NCBI RefSeq assembly: GCF_001305515.1
Contig: NZ_LJYW01000001.1
Span: 1,410,320-1,474,319, forward strand
Length of the DNA: 64,000 nt
Direction of reading: 5' to 3'
From: Prosthecodimorpha hirschii
GTDB lineage: Bacteria; Pseudomonadota; Alphaproteobacteria; Rhizobiales; Ancalomicrobiaceae
Both the position numbers and the translations under genes were made by a program. The number at the start of each line of letters is the position of its first letter. Position 1 is the stretch's first letter. Shown here one piece after another: positions 25,255 through 33,868 of this stretch. The notes beneath the pieces were generated by a model that was not told the origin of the DNA, searched no databases, and saw only the letters and a program-made list of their open reading frames with translations.

Positions 25255-26454
25255 TTGGTCGTCACCTACGCGGTTCTGGTCGCCGCCTATCTGCTCAGCC
25301 AGTTCTTTCGTGCCTTCCTGGCCGTGATCGCGCCCGAACTGGCGCGCGACATCGGCCTCGATCCGGCCGATCTCGGCCTCGTCTCCGGCGCCTTCTTCGC
25401 CGCCTTCGCGCTGGCGCAGGTGCCGATCGGCATGGCCTTCGATCGGATCGGCCCGCGCGTGACCGTGTCGGTCTTGATGCTGGCCGCCGTCGCCGGCAGC
25501 GCCCTGTTCGGCTTCGCCGCCCGGCCCTGGCATCCGGTCGTCGGCATGGCGCTGATCGGCATCGGCTGCGCGCCGGTGTTCATGGGCGCGCTGTTCGTGA
25601 TCGGCCGGACGGCCGGCGCGGCGCGCTTCGCGACCCTGTCGTCGGCCATCGTCGGCGTCGGCTCGCTCGGCAACATCTTCGCGGCGACGCCCTTCGCCGC
25701 CACGGTCGCGGCGATCGGCTGGCGCCATGCGATGCTGTCGGTCGCAGTGCTGACCTTCGTTGGCGCCGCCGCGGTCGCCCTTCTGCTGCGCGATCCCCCG
25801 CCCCCGGCCGGGGCCGCCAAGGCGACCGGAAACCCCTTCGCCATGGGCGAGGTGCTGCGCATCCGCGAGCTCTGGCCGATGATCCCGCTCGCGCTGACCT
25901 CCTATCCGATCCTGGCGGCGGTGCGCGGCCTCTGGATCGGCCCCTATTTCGCGGAGGTGCATGGTCTCGGCCCGCTCGATCGCGGCAATGCCGTGATGGT
26001 CATGGGCTTCGCCATGATCCTCGGCAGCTTCGTCTACGGGCCGCTCGACCGCCTGTTCGGCACGCGCAAATGGGTGGTGGCGGCCGGCTCGGCGGTGACC
26101 GTCGCGGCGCTCGCGCTGCTGGCGCTCAACCCGCAGGTCGGCGTCGTCGGCGCCACGATCGCCTTTGCGGTCATCGGCGGCTTCGGCATGACCTACGGGG
26201 TGGTCATGGCCCATGCCCGCGCCTTCCTGCCCGAACATGTGCTCGGCCGCGGCCTCAGCCTGATGAATGCCTGCATGATCGGCGGCGCGGGCCTGCTGCA
26301 GCCGGTATCGGGGGCGCTGGTCGGACATTTCGCGGCCGCCGGCGCCGCGCCTGCCGCGACCTTCGCCATCCTGTTCGGCGGCTTCGCGGTCGCCCTGACG
26401 GCGGCGCTCGCCGTCTATCTGTTCGCACGCGACGCGCGGCCGGCGCGGGACTGA
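25255..26454 (+). CDS. major facilitator superfamily transporter
   Basis: 399 residues with about twelve hydrophobic segments. The N-terminal half has FRAFLAVIAPELARDIGLDPADLGLVSG and the MFS loop 2-3 motif GMAFDRIGPRVTV; the second half repeats the pattern (GPLDRLFGTRKWVV). The start is TTG at 25255 with GGGAG a suitable distance upstream; there is no ATG nearby before the first helix. It resembles nitrate/cyanate-type or general MFS carriers; the substrate cannot be assigned. The next gene, an SDR, starts 35 bp after it. Confidence 0.88.
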   Translation: MVVTYAVLVAAYLLSQFFRAFLAVIAPELARDIGLDPADLGLVSGAFFAAFALAQVPIGMAFDRIGPRVTVSVLMLAAVAGSALFGFAARPWHPVVGMALIGIGCAPVFMGALFVIGRTAGAARFATLSSAIVGVGSLGNIFAATPFAATVAAIGWRHAMLSVAVLTFVGAAAVALLLRDPPPPAGAAKATGNPFAMGEVLRIRELWPMIPLALTSYPILAAVRGLWIGPYFAEVHGLGPLDRGNAVMVMGFAMILGSFVYGPLDRLFGTRKWVVAAGSAVTVAALALLALNPQVGVVGATIAFAVIGGFGMTYGVVMAHARAFLPEHVLGRGLSLMNACMIGGAGLLQPVSGALVGHFAAAGAAPAATFAILFGGFAVALTAALAVYLFARDARPARD

Positions 26455-26489
26455 ACCGCTGCCGCGGCGGCGCTGAGGAGACCGAAACC

Positions 26490-27248
26490 ATGGACTTGCA
26501 GATCGACGGCCGGGTCGCCCTGGTCACCGGCGCGACCACCGGCATCGGCCGGGCGACGGCCCTGATGCTCGGCCGGGCGGGTGCCCGGCTGGCGGTTGCC
26601 GGACGCAACGTCGCCGCGCTCGAGGACCTGTCCGAGACGCTCGGCCGGGACGGCGCCCGGCGGCCGCTGATCCTCACCGGCGATCTCGCGCAGGCCGAAA
26701 CCGCCGGCCTTCTCGCCGACAAGGCCATCGGCACCTTCGGCAAGGTCGACATCCTGGTCAACAATGCCGGCGGCTCGCGTCCGCTCGCCGCTCTCGACGA
26801 CGAGGCGGCCTGGGAGGAGGCCTTCGCGCTCAACTTCGACGCCGCCCGCCGCCTGACCCATCGCCTCGCGCCCCTGATGGCCGCCCGCAACTGGGGCCGC
26901 GTCGTCAACGTCTCCGGTGCGCTGATCATCAAGGCGGTCAATGCCGCCTCGCCCGCCAAGGCGGCGCTGGAGAGCTGGTCGAAGTCGATGGCCGCGCGCT
27001 TCGCCGCCCAGGGCGTGACGGTCAACTGCGTCGCCCCCGGCCGGATCAAGAGCCCGCAGATCATGGACCGGCTGCACCCGACCGAAGAGGCGCGCGCGGC
27101 CTTCATCGCGCAGAACATCCCGGCCGGCCGCTTCGGCGAACCCGACGAGGCCGCCGCCGTGATCGCCTTCCTGGCCTCGGGCCCGGCATCCTACGTCAAC
27201 GGCGTCACCATCCCGGTCGACGGCGGCACCCTCCGGTTGGCCTTCTGA
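26490..27248 (+). CDS. short-chain dehydrogenase-like protein lacking the catalytic tyrosine
   Basis: 252-residue SDR fold. The cofactor motif VTGATTGIGRATALMLG, NNAGGSRPLA, the Ser in NVSGALI and the C-terminal VNGVTIPVDGGTL are present. At the active site the usual YxxxK reads ASPAK: the lysine is there but alanine occupies the tyrosine position. Such divergent SDRs may use another residue or have lost reductase activity. It sits 35 bp after the transporter gene, suggesting co-transcription, with a thiolase gene downstream. Confidence 0.87.
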   Translation: MDLQIDGRVALVTGATTGIGRATALMLGRAGARLAVAGRNVAALEDLSETLGRDGARRPLILTGDLAQAETAGLLADKAIGTFGKVDILVNNAGGSRPLAALDDEAAWEEAFALNFDAARRLTHRLAPLMAARNWGRVVNVSGALIIKAVNAASPAKAALESWSKSMAARFAAQGVTVNCVAPGRIKSPQIMDRLHPTEEARAAFIAQNIPAGRFGEPDEAAAVIAFLASGPASYVNGVTIPVDGGTLRLAF

Positions 27249-27380
27249 CCGGCATGGGCCTGCGGCCGGTCGAGGGCTCCCCCGCCGGCGCAGAGCCGGT
27301 CCGCCGTTCGGGCCTGTTCCGTGTCGCATTGGCGACCGCTATGCTGCATCGCGACGAAGAAAATCGCTGAGGAGACGACC

Positions 27381-28547
27381 ATGACCGCCGCCATCGTGGG
27401 CTGGGCCCATACGCCGTTCGGGAAGCAGGATGCCGAGACCGTCGAGGGCCTGATCGGCCGCGTCGCCACCCAGGCGATCGCCGATGCGGGCCTGGAGCCC
27501 GGCGACATCGACGAGATCGTGCTCGGCCATTTCAACGCCGGCTTCTCGGCGCAGGACTTCACCGCCTCGCTCGTGCTGCAGGCCGACGACGCCTTCCGCT
27601 TCAAGCCGGCGACCCGGGTCGAGAATGCCTGCGCGACCGGCTCCGCCGCCGTCCACCAGGGCGTCAAGGCGATCCGGGCCGGCGCGGCGCGCTTCGTGCT
27701 CGTCGTCGGCGTCGAGCAGATGACCCGGCTGCCCGGACCGGAGATCGGCAACATCCTGCTCAAGGCCTCCTACCTGCCCGAGGACGGCGCCACGCAGGGC
27801 GGCTTTGCCGGCGTGTTCGGCCAGATCGCCGAGGGTTATTTCCAGCGCTGGGGCGACCAGTCCGATGCGCTCGCCGCGATCGCGGCCAAGAACCACCAGA
27901 ACGGTGTCGCCAACCCCTATGCGCAGATGCGCAAGGATCTGGGCTTCGACTTCTGCCGCGCCGAGAGCGATAAGAATCCCTTCGTCGCCGGGCCGCTGAA
28001 GCGGACCGACTGCTCGCTCGTCTCCGACGGCGCCGCCGCGCTGGTTCTGACCGACATGACCACCGCGCTCGGCATGAAGAAGGCGGTCGCCTTCCGCGGC
28101 CTCGCCCATGCGCAGGACTTCCTGCCGATGTCGAAGCGCGACATCCTGAAATTCGAGGGCTGCTCGGTCGCCTGGGGCAAGGCGCTGGCCGCCGCCGGCG
28201 TCTCGCTGTCGGATCTCGATTTCGTCGAGACGCATGACTGCTTCACGGTCGCCGAGCTGATCGAGTACGAGGCGATGGGCCTCGTGCCCGAAGGCCAAGG
28301 CGCGCGCGCCATCCTCGAAGGCTGGACCACCAAGGAGGGCAAGCTGCCGGTCAACCCGTCGGGCGGCCTGAAGTCGAAGGGCCATCCGATCGGCGCCACC
28401 GGCGTCTCGATGCATGTCATGACGTCGATGCAGCTGACCGGCCAGGCCGGCGGCATGCAGATCCCCGGAGCCGAACTCGCCGGCATCTTCAACATGGGCG
28501 GCGCCGCCGTCGCCAACTATGTCTCCGTCCTGCAGGCGCTGAAATAG
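27381..28547 (+). CDS. thiolase family acetyl-CoA acyltransferase
   Basis: 388-residue thiolase: nucleophilic Cys in RVENACATGSAAVHQG, the second active-site region with His in GHPIGATGVSMHVM, and NPSGGLKSKG. It lacks the Cys-Gly motif near the C-terminus seen in FadA/PhaA (the corresponding region reads FNMGGAAVANYV), placing it with SCP-x-like thiolases. GAGGAGA precedes the ATG at 27381. It could act in beta-oxidation or ketoacyl degradation; the upstream SDR-like gene is a possible partner, though 132 bp separate them. Confidence 0.9.
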   Translation: MTAAIVGWAHTPFGKQDAETVEGLIGRVATQAIADAGLEPGDIDEIVLGHFNAGFSAQDFTASLVLQADDAFRFKPATRVENACATGSAAVHQGVKAIRAGAARFVLVVGVEQMTRLPGPEIGNILLKASYLPEDGATQGGFAGVFGQIAEGYFQRWGDQSDALAAIAAKNHQNGVANPYAQMRKDLGFDFCRAESDKNPFVAGPLKRTDCSLVSDGAAALVLTDMTTALGMKKAVAFRGLAHAQDFLPMSKRDILKFEGCSVAWGKALAAAGVSLSDLDFVETHDCFTVAELIEYEAMGLVPEGQGARAILEGWTTKEGKLPVNPSGGLKSKGHPIGATGVSMHVMTSMQLTGQAGGMQIPGAELAGIFNMGGAAVANYVSVLQALK

Positions 28548-28865
28548 GCCTTTCCCGTTTCGCGCCCGCGGTAGCATTTCGATCCTGCGGGCGCGATCGG
28601 GCCGGCCCCGCTGCGGGCGGACGGCGCAAATTCATTCCACGAAAGGCCCGCCCGGCGCGACGATCGACCTGATCTCGCGCCGGTTTGCGTTTGTCCGCGG
28701 CCGACGGCGCCCGAATGGCTTGGCGCATCCGGGCGATCGACCGAAATGATTTTCTAGACTTGGAAAAGAAAAAGGAATTCCTGACGGCGCCGGGATTTGC
28801 TGCGGCGCGTATATCAACGGGACCAGGATCCAGCGCGATCCGCACCGCTCGAAAGGTCCCCGCCC
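28548..28865 (+). promoter_or_regulatory. leader region of the sulfite-reductase operon with GC hairpin and AT-rich island
   Basis: No gene seen. A perfect 9-bp GC inverted repeat (28561-28569 with 28587-28595, 17-nt loop) lies just after the thiolase gene and may act as a weak terminator. A markedly AT-rich island at about 28740-28785 (ATGATTTTCTAGACTTGG then AAAAGAAAAAGG) contains the dyad TTTTC-N8-GAAAA and is the best candidate for the operon promoter or regulator site. Not a recognised riboswitch. Confidence 0.4.
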
Positions 28866-29198
28866 GTGCCCAGTCAGGTCATCACCGCCAACCGCCTCAC
28901 CGACGGCCGCGTCGTCTGGCTGACCGCGGATTCGGTCTGGGACGAGGACGTGAACCGCGCCGCCGTCGCCGACGACAAGGCGTCCGTCGAGGCCGCGCTG
29001 GCCAAGTCCAACCCCGCCGTCAGCGAACTGAACGTCGTCGAGCCCTATGCGGTCGAGGTCGAGGTGACCGGCGGCCGGATCGTGCCGAAATCGCTGCGCG
29101 AGCGCATCCGCGCCGAGGGGCCGACGATTGCCGGCGCCTATGCGGGCGAACGTCCCGCCGCCGCCCGCAATGCCGACATCCGGCCCCAGATCGCCTGA
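28866..29198 (+). CDS. DUF2849 family protein of the sulfite reductase operon
   Basis: 110-residue protein: ITANRLTDGRVVWLTAD, DWW-free acidic middle, and a C-terminus VPKSLRERIRAEGPTI. The start is taken as GTG 28866 because similarity to the family begins right there (PSQVITANRL). DUF2849 proteins are nearly always encoded directly before cysI in alphaproteobacteria, as here (16-bp gap). Role unknown; it may help assembly or act as a small subunit. Confidence 0.83.
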   Translation: MPSQVITANRLTDGRVVWLTADSVWDEDVNRAAVADDKASVEAALAKSNPAVSELNVVEPYAVEVEVTGGRIVPKSLRERIRAEGPTIAGAYAGERPAAARNADIRPQIA

Positions 29199-29214
29199 CG
29201 ACAGGATCGCCGCC

Positions 29215-30873
29215 ATGTACCGTTACGATGAATTCGACCAGCAGTTCGTCCAGGCCCGCGTCGACCAGTTCCGCGACCAGGTCCAGCGCCGCATGGCCGG
29301 CGAGCTGACCGAGGAGCAGTTCCGTCCGCTGCGCCTGATGAACGGCGTCTATCTGCAGCTGCACGCCTACATGCTGCGCATCGCGATCCCGTACGGCACG
29401 CTCAATTCGCACCAGCTGCGCACGCTGGCGGCGATCGGCCGCAAATACGATCGCGGCTTCGGCCATTTCACCACGCGCCAGAACCTGCAGTTCAACTGGC
29501 CGGCGCTGAAGGACATCCCGGATATCCTGACCGAGCTCGCCGCGGTCGAGATGCACGCGATCCAGACCTCAGGCAACTGCATCCGCAACGTGACTGCGGA
29601 CCAGTTCGCCGGCGCCGCCGCCGACGAGATCGCCGACCCGCGCCCCTATGCCGAGATCCTGCGCCAGTGGTCGAGCCTGCATCCGGAATTCTCGTTCCTG
29701 CCGCGCAAGTTCAAGGTCGCCATCTCGGGCGCCGCGCATGACCGGGCGGCGATCCGGGTGCACGATATCGGCCTGCAGATCGTCCGCGACGAAGCCGGTC
29801 GGATCGGCTTCGAGGTGTTCATCGGCGGCGGCCTCGGCCGCACGCCGTTCACGGCCTGGCACCTGCGCGATTTTCTGCCCGAGGAGGACCTGCTCGCCTA
29901 TTGCGAGGCGATCCTGCGCGTCTACAACCTCTATGGCCGGCGCGACAACAAGTACAAGGCGCGCATCAAGATCCTGATGCACGAGGCGGGCCTGGAGACC
30001 GTGCGCGAGCAGGTCGAGGAGGAGTTCGAGCGCATCCGCGACGGCGCGCTCAAGCTGCCGCATGGCGACATCGAGCGGATCGCCGCCTATTTCGCCCCGC
30101 CGGTGTTCGAGACCCTGCCGGCGGAGAGCGCCGCGCAGGCCGCCGCCGAGGCGGCCGATCCGGCCTTCCGCGCCTGGGTCCGCGCCAACGTGCACCCGCA
30201 CAAGCAGCCCGGCTATGCCTCGGTGACCGTCTCGCTGAAGCCGGTCGGCGGCATTCCGGGCGACGCCACCTCCGAGCAGATGGAGGCGGTCGCCGATCTC
30301 GCCGATCGGCACGCCTTCGGCGAGATCCGGGTCAGCCATGTGCAGAACCTGATCCTGGCCCATGTCCGGCGCGACGCGCTGAAGGCGGTCTATGACGGCC
30401 TCGTCGCCGCCGATCTCGCCACCGCCAATGTCGGGCTGGCCTCCGACATCATCGCCTGCCCGGGCCTCGACTATTGCAGCCTCGCCAATGCGCGCTCCAT
30501 CCCGGTGGCGCAGCGCATCTCCGAGCGGCTCGGCGCGCCCGACCGGCAGGCCGAGATCGGCCCGCTGCAGATCAAGATCTCCGGCTGCATCAATGCCTGC
30601 GGGCACCACCATGTCGGCCACATCGGCATCCTCGGCGTCGACCGCAAGGGCGAGGAATTCTACCAGCTGACGCTCGGCGGCTCCGCCGACGAGACCGCGT
30701 CGATCGGCGACATCACCGGCCGCGGCTTCTCGACCGCCGAGGTCGTCGACGCCATCGAGACCGTCGTCGACACCTATATCGCCCGGCGCCAGTCGGCCGA
30801 CGAGACCTTCCTGGAGGCCTATCGCCGGCTCGGCCTGCAGCCCTTCAAGGAGGCGCTCTATGGGGCGGCCTGA
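29215..30873 (+). CDS. cysI: nitrite/sulfite reductase hemoprotein (CysI-like)
   Basis: Siroheme/[4Fe-4S] enzyme reducing sulfite to sulfide for cysteine synthesis. Of 552 residues, the cluster cysteines are C415 and C421 in CPGLDYC and C458 and C462 in SGCINAC, the CX5C...CX3C pattern expected. The first ferredoxin-like repeat has GHFTTRQNLQFNWP. It overlaps the APS/PAPS reductase gene by 14 bp. The neighbours DUF2849, cysH and DUF934 fix the role as sulfite rather than nitrite reduction. Confidence 0.93.
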   Translation: MYRYDEFDQQFVQARVDQFRDQVQRRMAGELTEEQFRPLRLMNGVYLQLHAYMLRIAIPYGTLNSHQLRTLAAIGRKYDRGFGHFTTRQNLQFNWPALKDIPDILTELAAVEMHAIQTSGNCIRNVTADQFAGAAADEIADPRPYAEILRQWSSLHPEFSFLPRKFKVAISGAAHDRAAIRVHDIGLQIVRDEAGRIGFEVFIGGGLGRTPFTAWHLRDFLPEEDLLAYCEAILRVYNLYGRRDNKYKARIKILMHEAGLETVREQVEEEFERIRDGALKLPHGDIERIAAYFAPPVFETLPAESAAQAAAEAADPAFRAWVRANVHPHKQPGYASVTVSLKPVGGIPGDATSEQMEAVADLADRHAFGEIRVSHVQNLILAHVRRDALKAVYDGLVAADLATANVGLASDIIACPGLDYCSLANARSIPVAQRISERLGAPDRQAEIGPLQIKISGCINACGHHHVGHIGILGVDRKGEEFYQLTLGGSADETASIGDITGRGFSTAEVVDAIETVVDTYIARRQSADETFLEAYRRLGLQPFKEALYGAA

Positions 30874-31615
30874 CCTCAATCTGGCGGATGCCGGCGTCGC
30901 GGGTGCGACGCTGCTGCCCGACGCCGCCGCGCTCGACGCGCTCTATGGCGGCCTGCCGACCGCGGCGCTCCTCGACATCGCGATCCACACCCTCTTTCCC
31001 GGGCGGATCGCGCTGGTCTCCTCCTTCGGCACCGAGGCGGCGGTGATGCTGCACCTGGTCGCCCAGGTCGACCGCCACACGCCGATCCTGTTCGTCGACA
31101 CCGACAAGCTGTTCGGCGAGACGCTGCGCTACCGCGACCGCCTGGTCGCGCGGCTCGGCCTGACCGACGTGCGCACCCTGACGCCCGATCCGGCACGGCT
31201 CGTCGCCGCCGATCCGGACGGCATCCTGTGGGCCGGCAATCCCGATCTCTGCTGCAAGATCCGCAAGGTCGAGCCGCTGGCCGTCGGCATCGACGGGTTC
31301 GACGCCTGGATCTCGGGCCGCAAGCGCTTCCAGGCCGCGACCCGCGCGACGATCCCGGTCTTCGAGACCGAAGCCGCCCGGGTCAAGGTCAATCCGCTCG
31401 CCGCCTGGATGCCGGCCGATCTCGCCGCCTATGCGGCGGCCCACGACCTGCCGCCGCATCCGCTGGTCGAGCAGGGCTACCGCTCGGTCGGCTGCATGCC
31501 GTGCACGAGCCGCGTGGCCGAGGGCGAGGACGACCGCGCCGGGCGCTGGCGCGGGACAGAGAAGATCGAATGCGGTATCCATTTCGGCCTCGAGGCCGAT
31601 GGCAGCGGTATCTGA
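30860..31615 (+). CDS. cysH: adenylyl-sulfate (APS-type) reductase CysH
   Basis: Reduces APS (or PAPS) to sulfite with thioredoxin. The 251 residues have the nucleotide-binding SSFGTEAAVMLHLV and FVDTDKLFGETL. The four [4Fe-4S] cysteines C131-C132 (DLCCKIRK) and C212/C215 (GCMPC) indicate the cluster-containing APS reductase type. The catalytic cysteine is C238 in the C-terminal ECGIHF. Start overlaps cysI, with DUF934 11 bp downstream. Confidence 0.94.
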   Translation: MGRPDLNLADAGVAGATLLPDAAALDALYGGLPTAALLDIAIHTLFPGRIALVSSFGTEAAVMLHLVAQVDRHTPILFVDTDKLFGETLRYRDRLVARLGLTDVRTLTPDPARLVAADPDGILWAGNPDLCCKIRKVEPLAVGIDGFDAWISGRKRFQAATRATIPVFETEAARVKVNPLAAWMPADLAAYAAAHDLPPHPLVEQGYRSVGCMPCTSRVAEGEDDRAGRWRGTEKIECGIHFGLEADGSGI

Positions 31616-31625
31616 GGGGACGGGC

Positions 31626-32150
31626 ATGAGCGATGTATTCCGGGACGGCCGCTTCCAGGCCCAGGACTGGCCGGTCCTCGCCGCCGACGCCCCGCTGCCG
31701 GCCGCCGGCGGCGTCGTCATCGGCAAGGCGCGCTATCTTGCCGAACGCGACGCGCTCGCCGCCTCCAACGCGGTCGTCGGCCTGCTCGTCGAGCCTGCCG
31801 ACACGTTCGACGACATCGCCGCCGATCTCGACCGCTTCCCCGTGATCGTCGTCCGCTTCCCGAAATTCAACGACGGCCGCGGCTTCTCGCATGCCCGCAT
31901 CCTGCGCGAGCGGCACGGTTACGCCGGCGAATTGCGGGCGACCGGCGACGTGCTGATCGACCTCGTGCCGTTCATGCAGCGCTCCGGCTTCACCGCCTTC
32001 GAGGTGGTCAACGAACCGACCCGACAGGCGCTCGCCGAGGGCCGCCTGCCGCTGGTGCCGTTCTTCTACCAGCCGGCCGCCGACGCCGCCGCGAAGCCGC
32101 TCGCCGGCCGCCCCTGGCTGCGCCAGGCCCCCCGCGCCGCCGCCGAGTAA
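31626..32150 (+). CDS. DUF934 family protein of the sulfite reductase operon
   Basis: 174 residues including VVRFPKFNDGRGFSHARILR, GELRATGDVLIDLVPFMQR and the C-terminal FFYQPAAD, all characteristic of DUF934. These proteins are encoded next to cysI/cysH in proteobacteria and are presumed accessory to sulfite reduction. The ATG at 31626 has GAGGGAC upstream. Function unproven. Confidence 0.85.
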   Translation: MSDVFRDGRFQAQDWPVLAADAPLPAAGGVVIGKARYLAERDALAASNAVVGLLVEPADTFDDIAADLDRFPVIVVRFPKFNDGRGFSHARILRERHGYAGELRATGDVLIDLVPFMQRSGFTAFEVVNEPTRQALAEGRLPLVPFFYQPAADAAAKPLAGRPWLRQAPRAAAE

Positions 32151-32282
32151 ATCACGGGCTCCGGACGATCGGGCTCCAGGTCGGCCCCGCAGACGATCGC
32201 ACACCGGTCGAACTCCCGGTCCATCACCCGACCAGCGCCCTGGAGCCGGTTCCGTGCCCCGGGACCGGCGTCGCGCGCCCCT

Positions 32283-32657
32283 TCACGCCGCCGCGCCGGT
32301 GCGGGCGTCGTAGGCGGCCTGTGCGGCGAGGATCGATTCGACATTGGCTTCCGCCCAGCGGGTCAGCGCCTGCGCGGTATCGACCAGAGTCCGGCCAAGG
32401 GGGAGAATCGAATATTCGACCGTCACCGGCACGGTCGGGAAGACGGCGCGACCGATCAGGCCGTCGCGCTCCAGGCTGCGCAGCGTCTCCGACAGGACCT
32501 TCTGCGAGACGCCCTCGATCTCCCGGCGCAATTGATTGAAGCGGATCGGCTTCTCGCCGAGCCGGATCAAGATCAGCAGCGCCCATTTGTCGGCGAGGCG
32601 GTCCAGCACCAGCCGGGTCGGGCAGTTCTTCTTGTAGACATCGTAGGCATAGTCCAT
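32283..32657 (-). CDS. HxlR family transcriptional regulator
   Basis: 124-residue winged-helix regulator: a single N-terminal cysteine (KKNCPTRLVLDRLADKW), then RFNQLRREIEGVSQKVLSETLR and the wing VFPTVPVTVEYS. Members sense electrophiles or redox state through that cysteine. It is divergent from an NmrA-type quinone/NADPH-binding oxidoreductase gene across 143 bp, the usual regulator-target layout, with a dyad between them. Confidence 0.92.
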   Translation of the reverse strand: MDYAYDVYKKNCPTRLVLDRLADKWALLILIRLGEKPIRFNQLRREIEGVSQKVLSETLRSLERDGLIGRAVFPTVPVTVEYSILPLGRTLVDTAQALTRWAEANVESILAAQAAYDARTGAAA

Positions 32658-32680
32658 CGCGGGACCTCCGGCGGTCGGGC

Positions 32681-32706
32681 GGTTACCGCAAGGTGACCAC
32701 GTAACC
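32681..32706. promoter_or_regulatory. candidate HxlR operator dyad
   Basis: GGTTAC (32681-32686) and GTAACC (32701-32706) form an inverted repeat with a 14-bp spacer in the divergent hxlR/nmrA gap. A 13-bp direct repeat GCATAGTCCATCG (32647-32659 and 32748-32760) brackets the same region. Plausible regulator site; not proven. Confidence 0.45.
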
Positions 32707-32800
32707 GAAAAGTGCGTTCTTCACAGCAAGATGCGATCTCGCTATCTGCATAGTCCATCGACACTTGGTTTCCAATCGAAACCATATCAAGGGGAATGCA

Positions 32801-33640
32801 ATGAGCGGGAAAATCCTGGTCCTCGGCGCCACCGGCACCATCGGCAAGTCTCTGGTCGCGGTGCTGGTCGCCAAGGGCGAGAGCGTCAAGGCCGCCTCGC
32901 GCGGCGGTCAGGCCGTTGGCGGCGCGGAAGGCGTCGCCTTCGACTACGGCAATCCGGCCACCTTCGCGGCCGCCCTCGACGGCGTCGACCGCGCCTTCGT
33001 GCTGGCCCCGACCGGCACCGAGGACGTGATCGCCGCGCTGAAGCCGATCATTGCGGCCGCGGCGGAGCGCAAGGTCAAGGTCGTGCTGATGACCGCCTGG
33101 GGCGTCGATGCCGTCGACGAGATCCCCTACCGGCAGGTCGAGCTGTTCCTGATCAAGTCCGGCACGCCCTATGTCATCCTGCGGCCGAACTGGTTCCAGG
33201 ACAATTTCCTGACCTTCTGGGGCCATGGCGTCCAGGCCGGCGCGATCGCCGTACCGGCGGGCGACGGCCAGAGCGCCTTCATCGACACCCGCGACATCGC
33301 CGATGTGGCCGCCGCCGTGCTGACCACCTCCGCCCATGACGGCGCCGCCTATCCGCTGTCGGGTCCGCGCGCGATCGGCTACGCGGAGGCCGCGGCGCTG
33401 ATCTCGACCGCGATCGGCCGGCCCGTCGCTTATAAGGCGTCGACCGACGAGGCCTTCATCGCCATGCTGACCGGCGCCGGCGTCACGCCCGGCTACGCGG
33501 CCTTCCTGGCCTCGATCTTCTATCCCGTGCGTGAGGGCTGGACGGCGGCGACGACCAACTATGTGGCGCTCATCACCGCTCACAAGCCGCGCACGCTGGA
33601 GGCCTGGATCGCCGAGCACGCCGCAGCCTTGAAGGGCTGA
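32801..33640 (+). CDS. NmrA-like NAD(P)-binding oxidoreductase
   Basis: 279 residues of the atypical SDR NmrA/QorB type: N-terminal KILVLGATGTIGKSLV nucleotide motif, FDYGNPATFAAALDGVD, and YVILRPNWFQDNFLTFW. Such proteins reduce quinones or act as redox sensors. AAGGGG precedes the ATG at 32801. Probably repressed by the divergent HxlR protein until an electrophile is present. The stop codon lies inside an 18-bp tandem repeat. Confidence 0.9.
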   Translation: MSGKILVLGATGTIGKSLVAVLVAKGESVKAASRGGQAVGGAEGVAFDYGNPATFAAALDGVDRAFVLAPTGTEDVIAALKPIIAAAAERKVKVVLMTAWGVDAVDEIPYRQVELFLIKSGTPYVILRPNWFQDNFLTFWGHGVQAGAIAVPAGDGQSAFIDTRDIADVAAAVLTTSAHDGAAYPLSGPRAIGYAEAAALISTAIGRPVAYKASTDEAFIAMLTGAGVTPGYAAFLASIFYPVREGWTAATTNYVALITAHKPRTLEAWIAEHAAALKG

Positions 33641-33698
33641 CTGGCCCTGAGGGGCTGAGCAGCCCTGAAGGGTCGAGCGGCCCTGAAGCGCTGACCGG
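33627..33698. repeat. four 18-bp tandem repeats spanning the nmrA-like stop codon
   Basis: Units 33627-33644, 33645-33662, 33663-33680 and 33681-33698, consensus CCCTGAAGGGCTGAGCGG. The TGA at 33638 is in the first unit and the rest is downstream. Each unit contains the small dyad CCCTGAAGGG or a variant. Confidence 0.85.
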
Positions 33699-33868
33699 CG
33701 CGACCGGTCCTGACGACATCCGATGCGAGGGGCGGTCCGCCGGGCCACCCCTTTTCCCATGCGCATTCGACGCGTCTTCCCGCCGCCATGGCCCTGGAGT
33801 ATCCATCGTTCAGCACTACATGACACCGCGCGCGCCGGTTGGCGCCCTCGCGAAAGGGAGTTGAACTC

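Noticed and set aside
28548-28865. SAM or cobalamin riboswitch in front of the sulfite-reductase operon
   Set aside because: Hairpin potential exists but no conserved riboswitch core motif was recognised.
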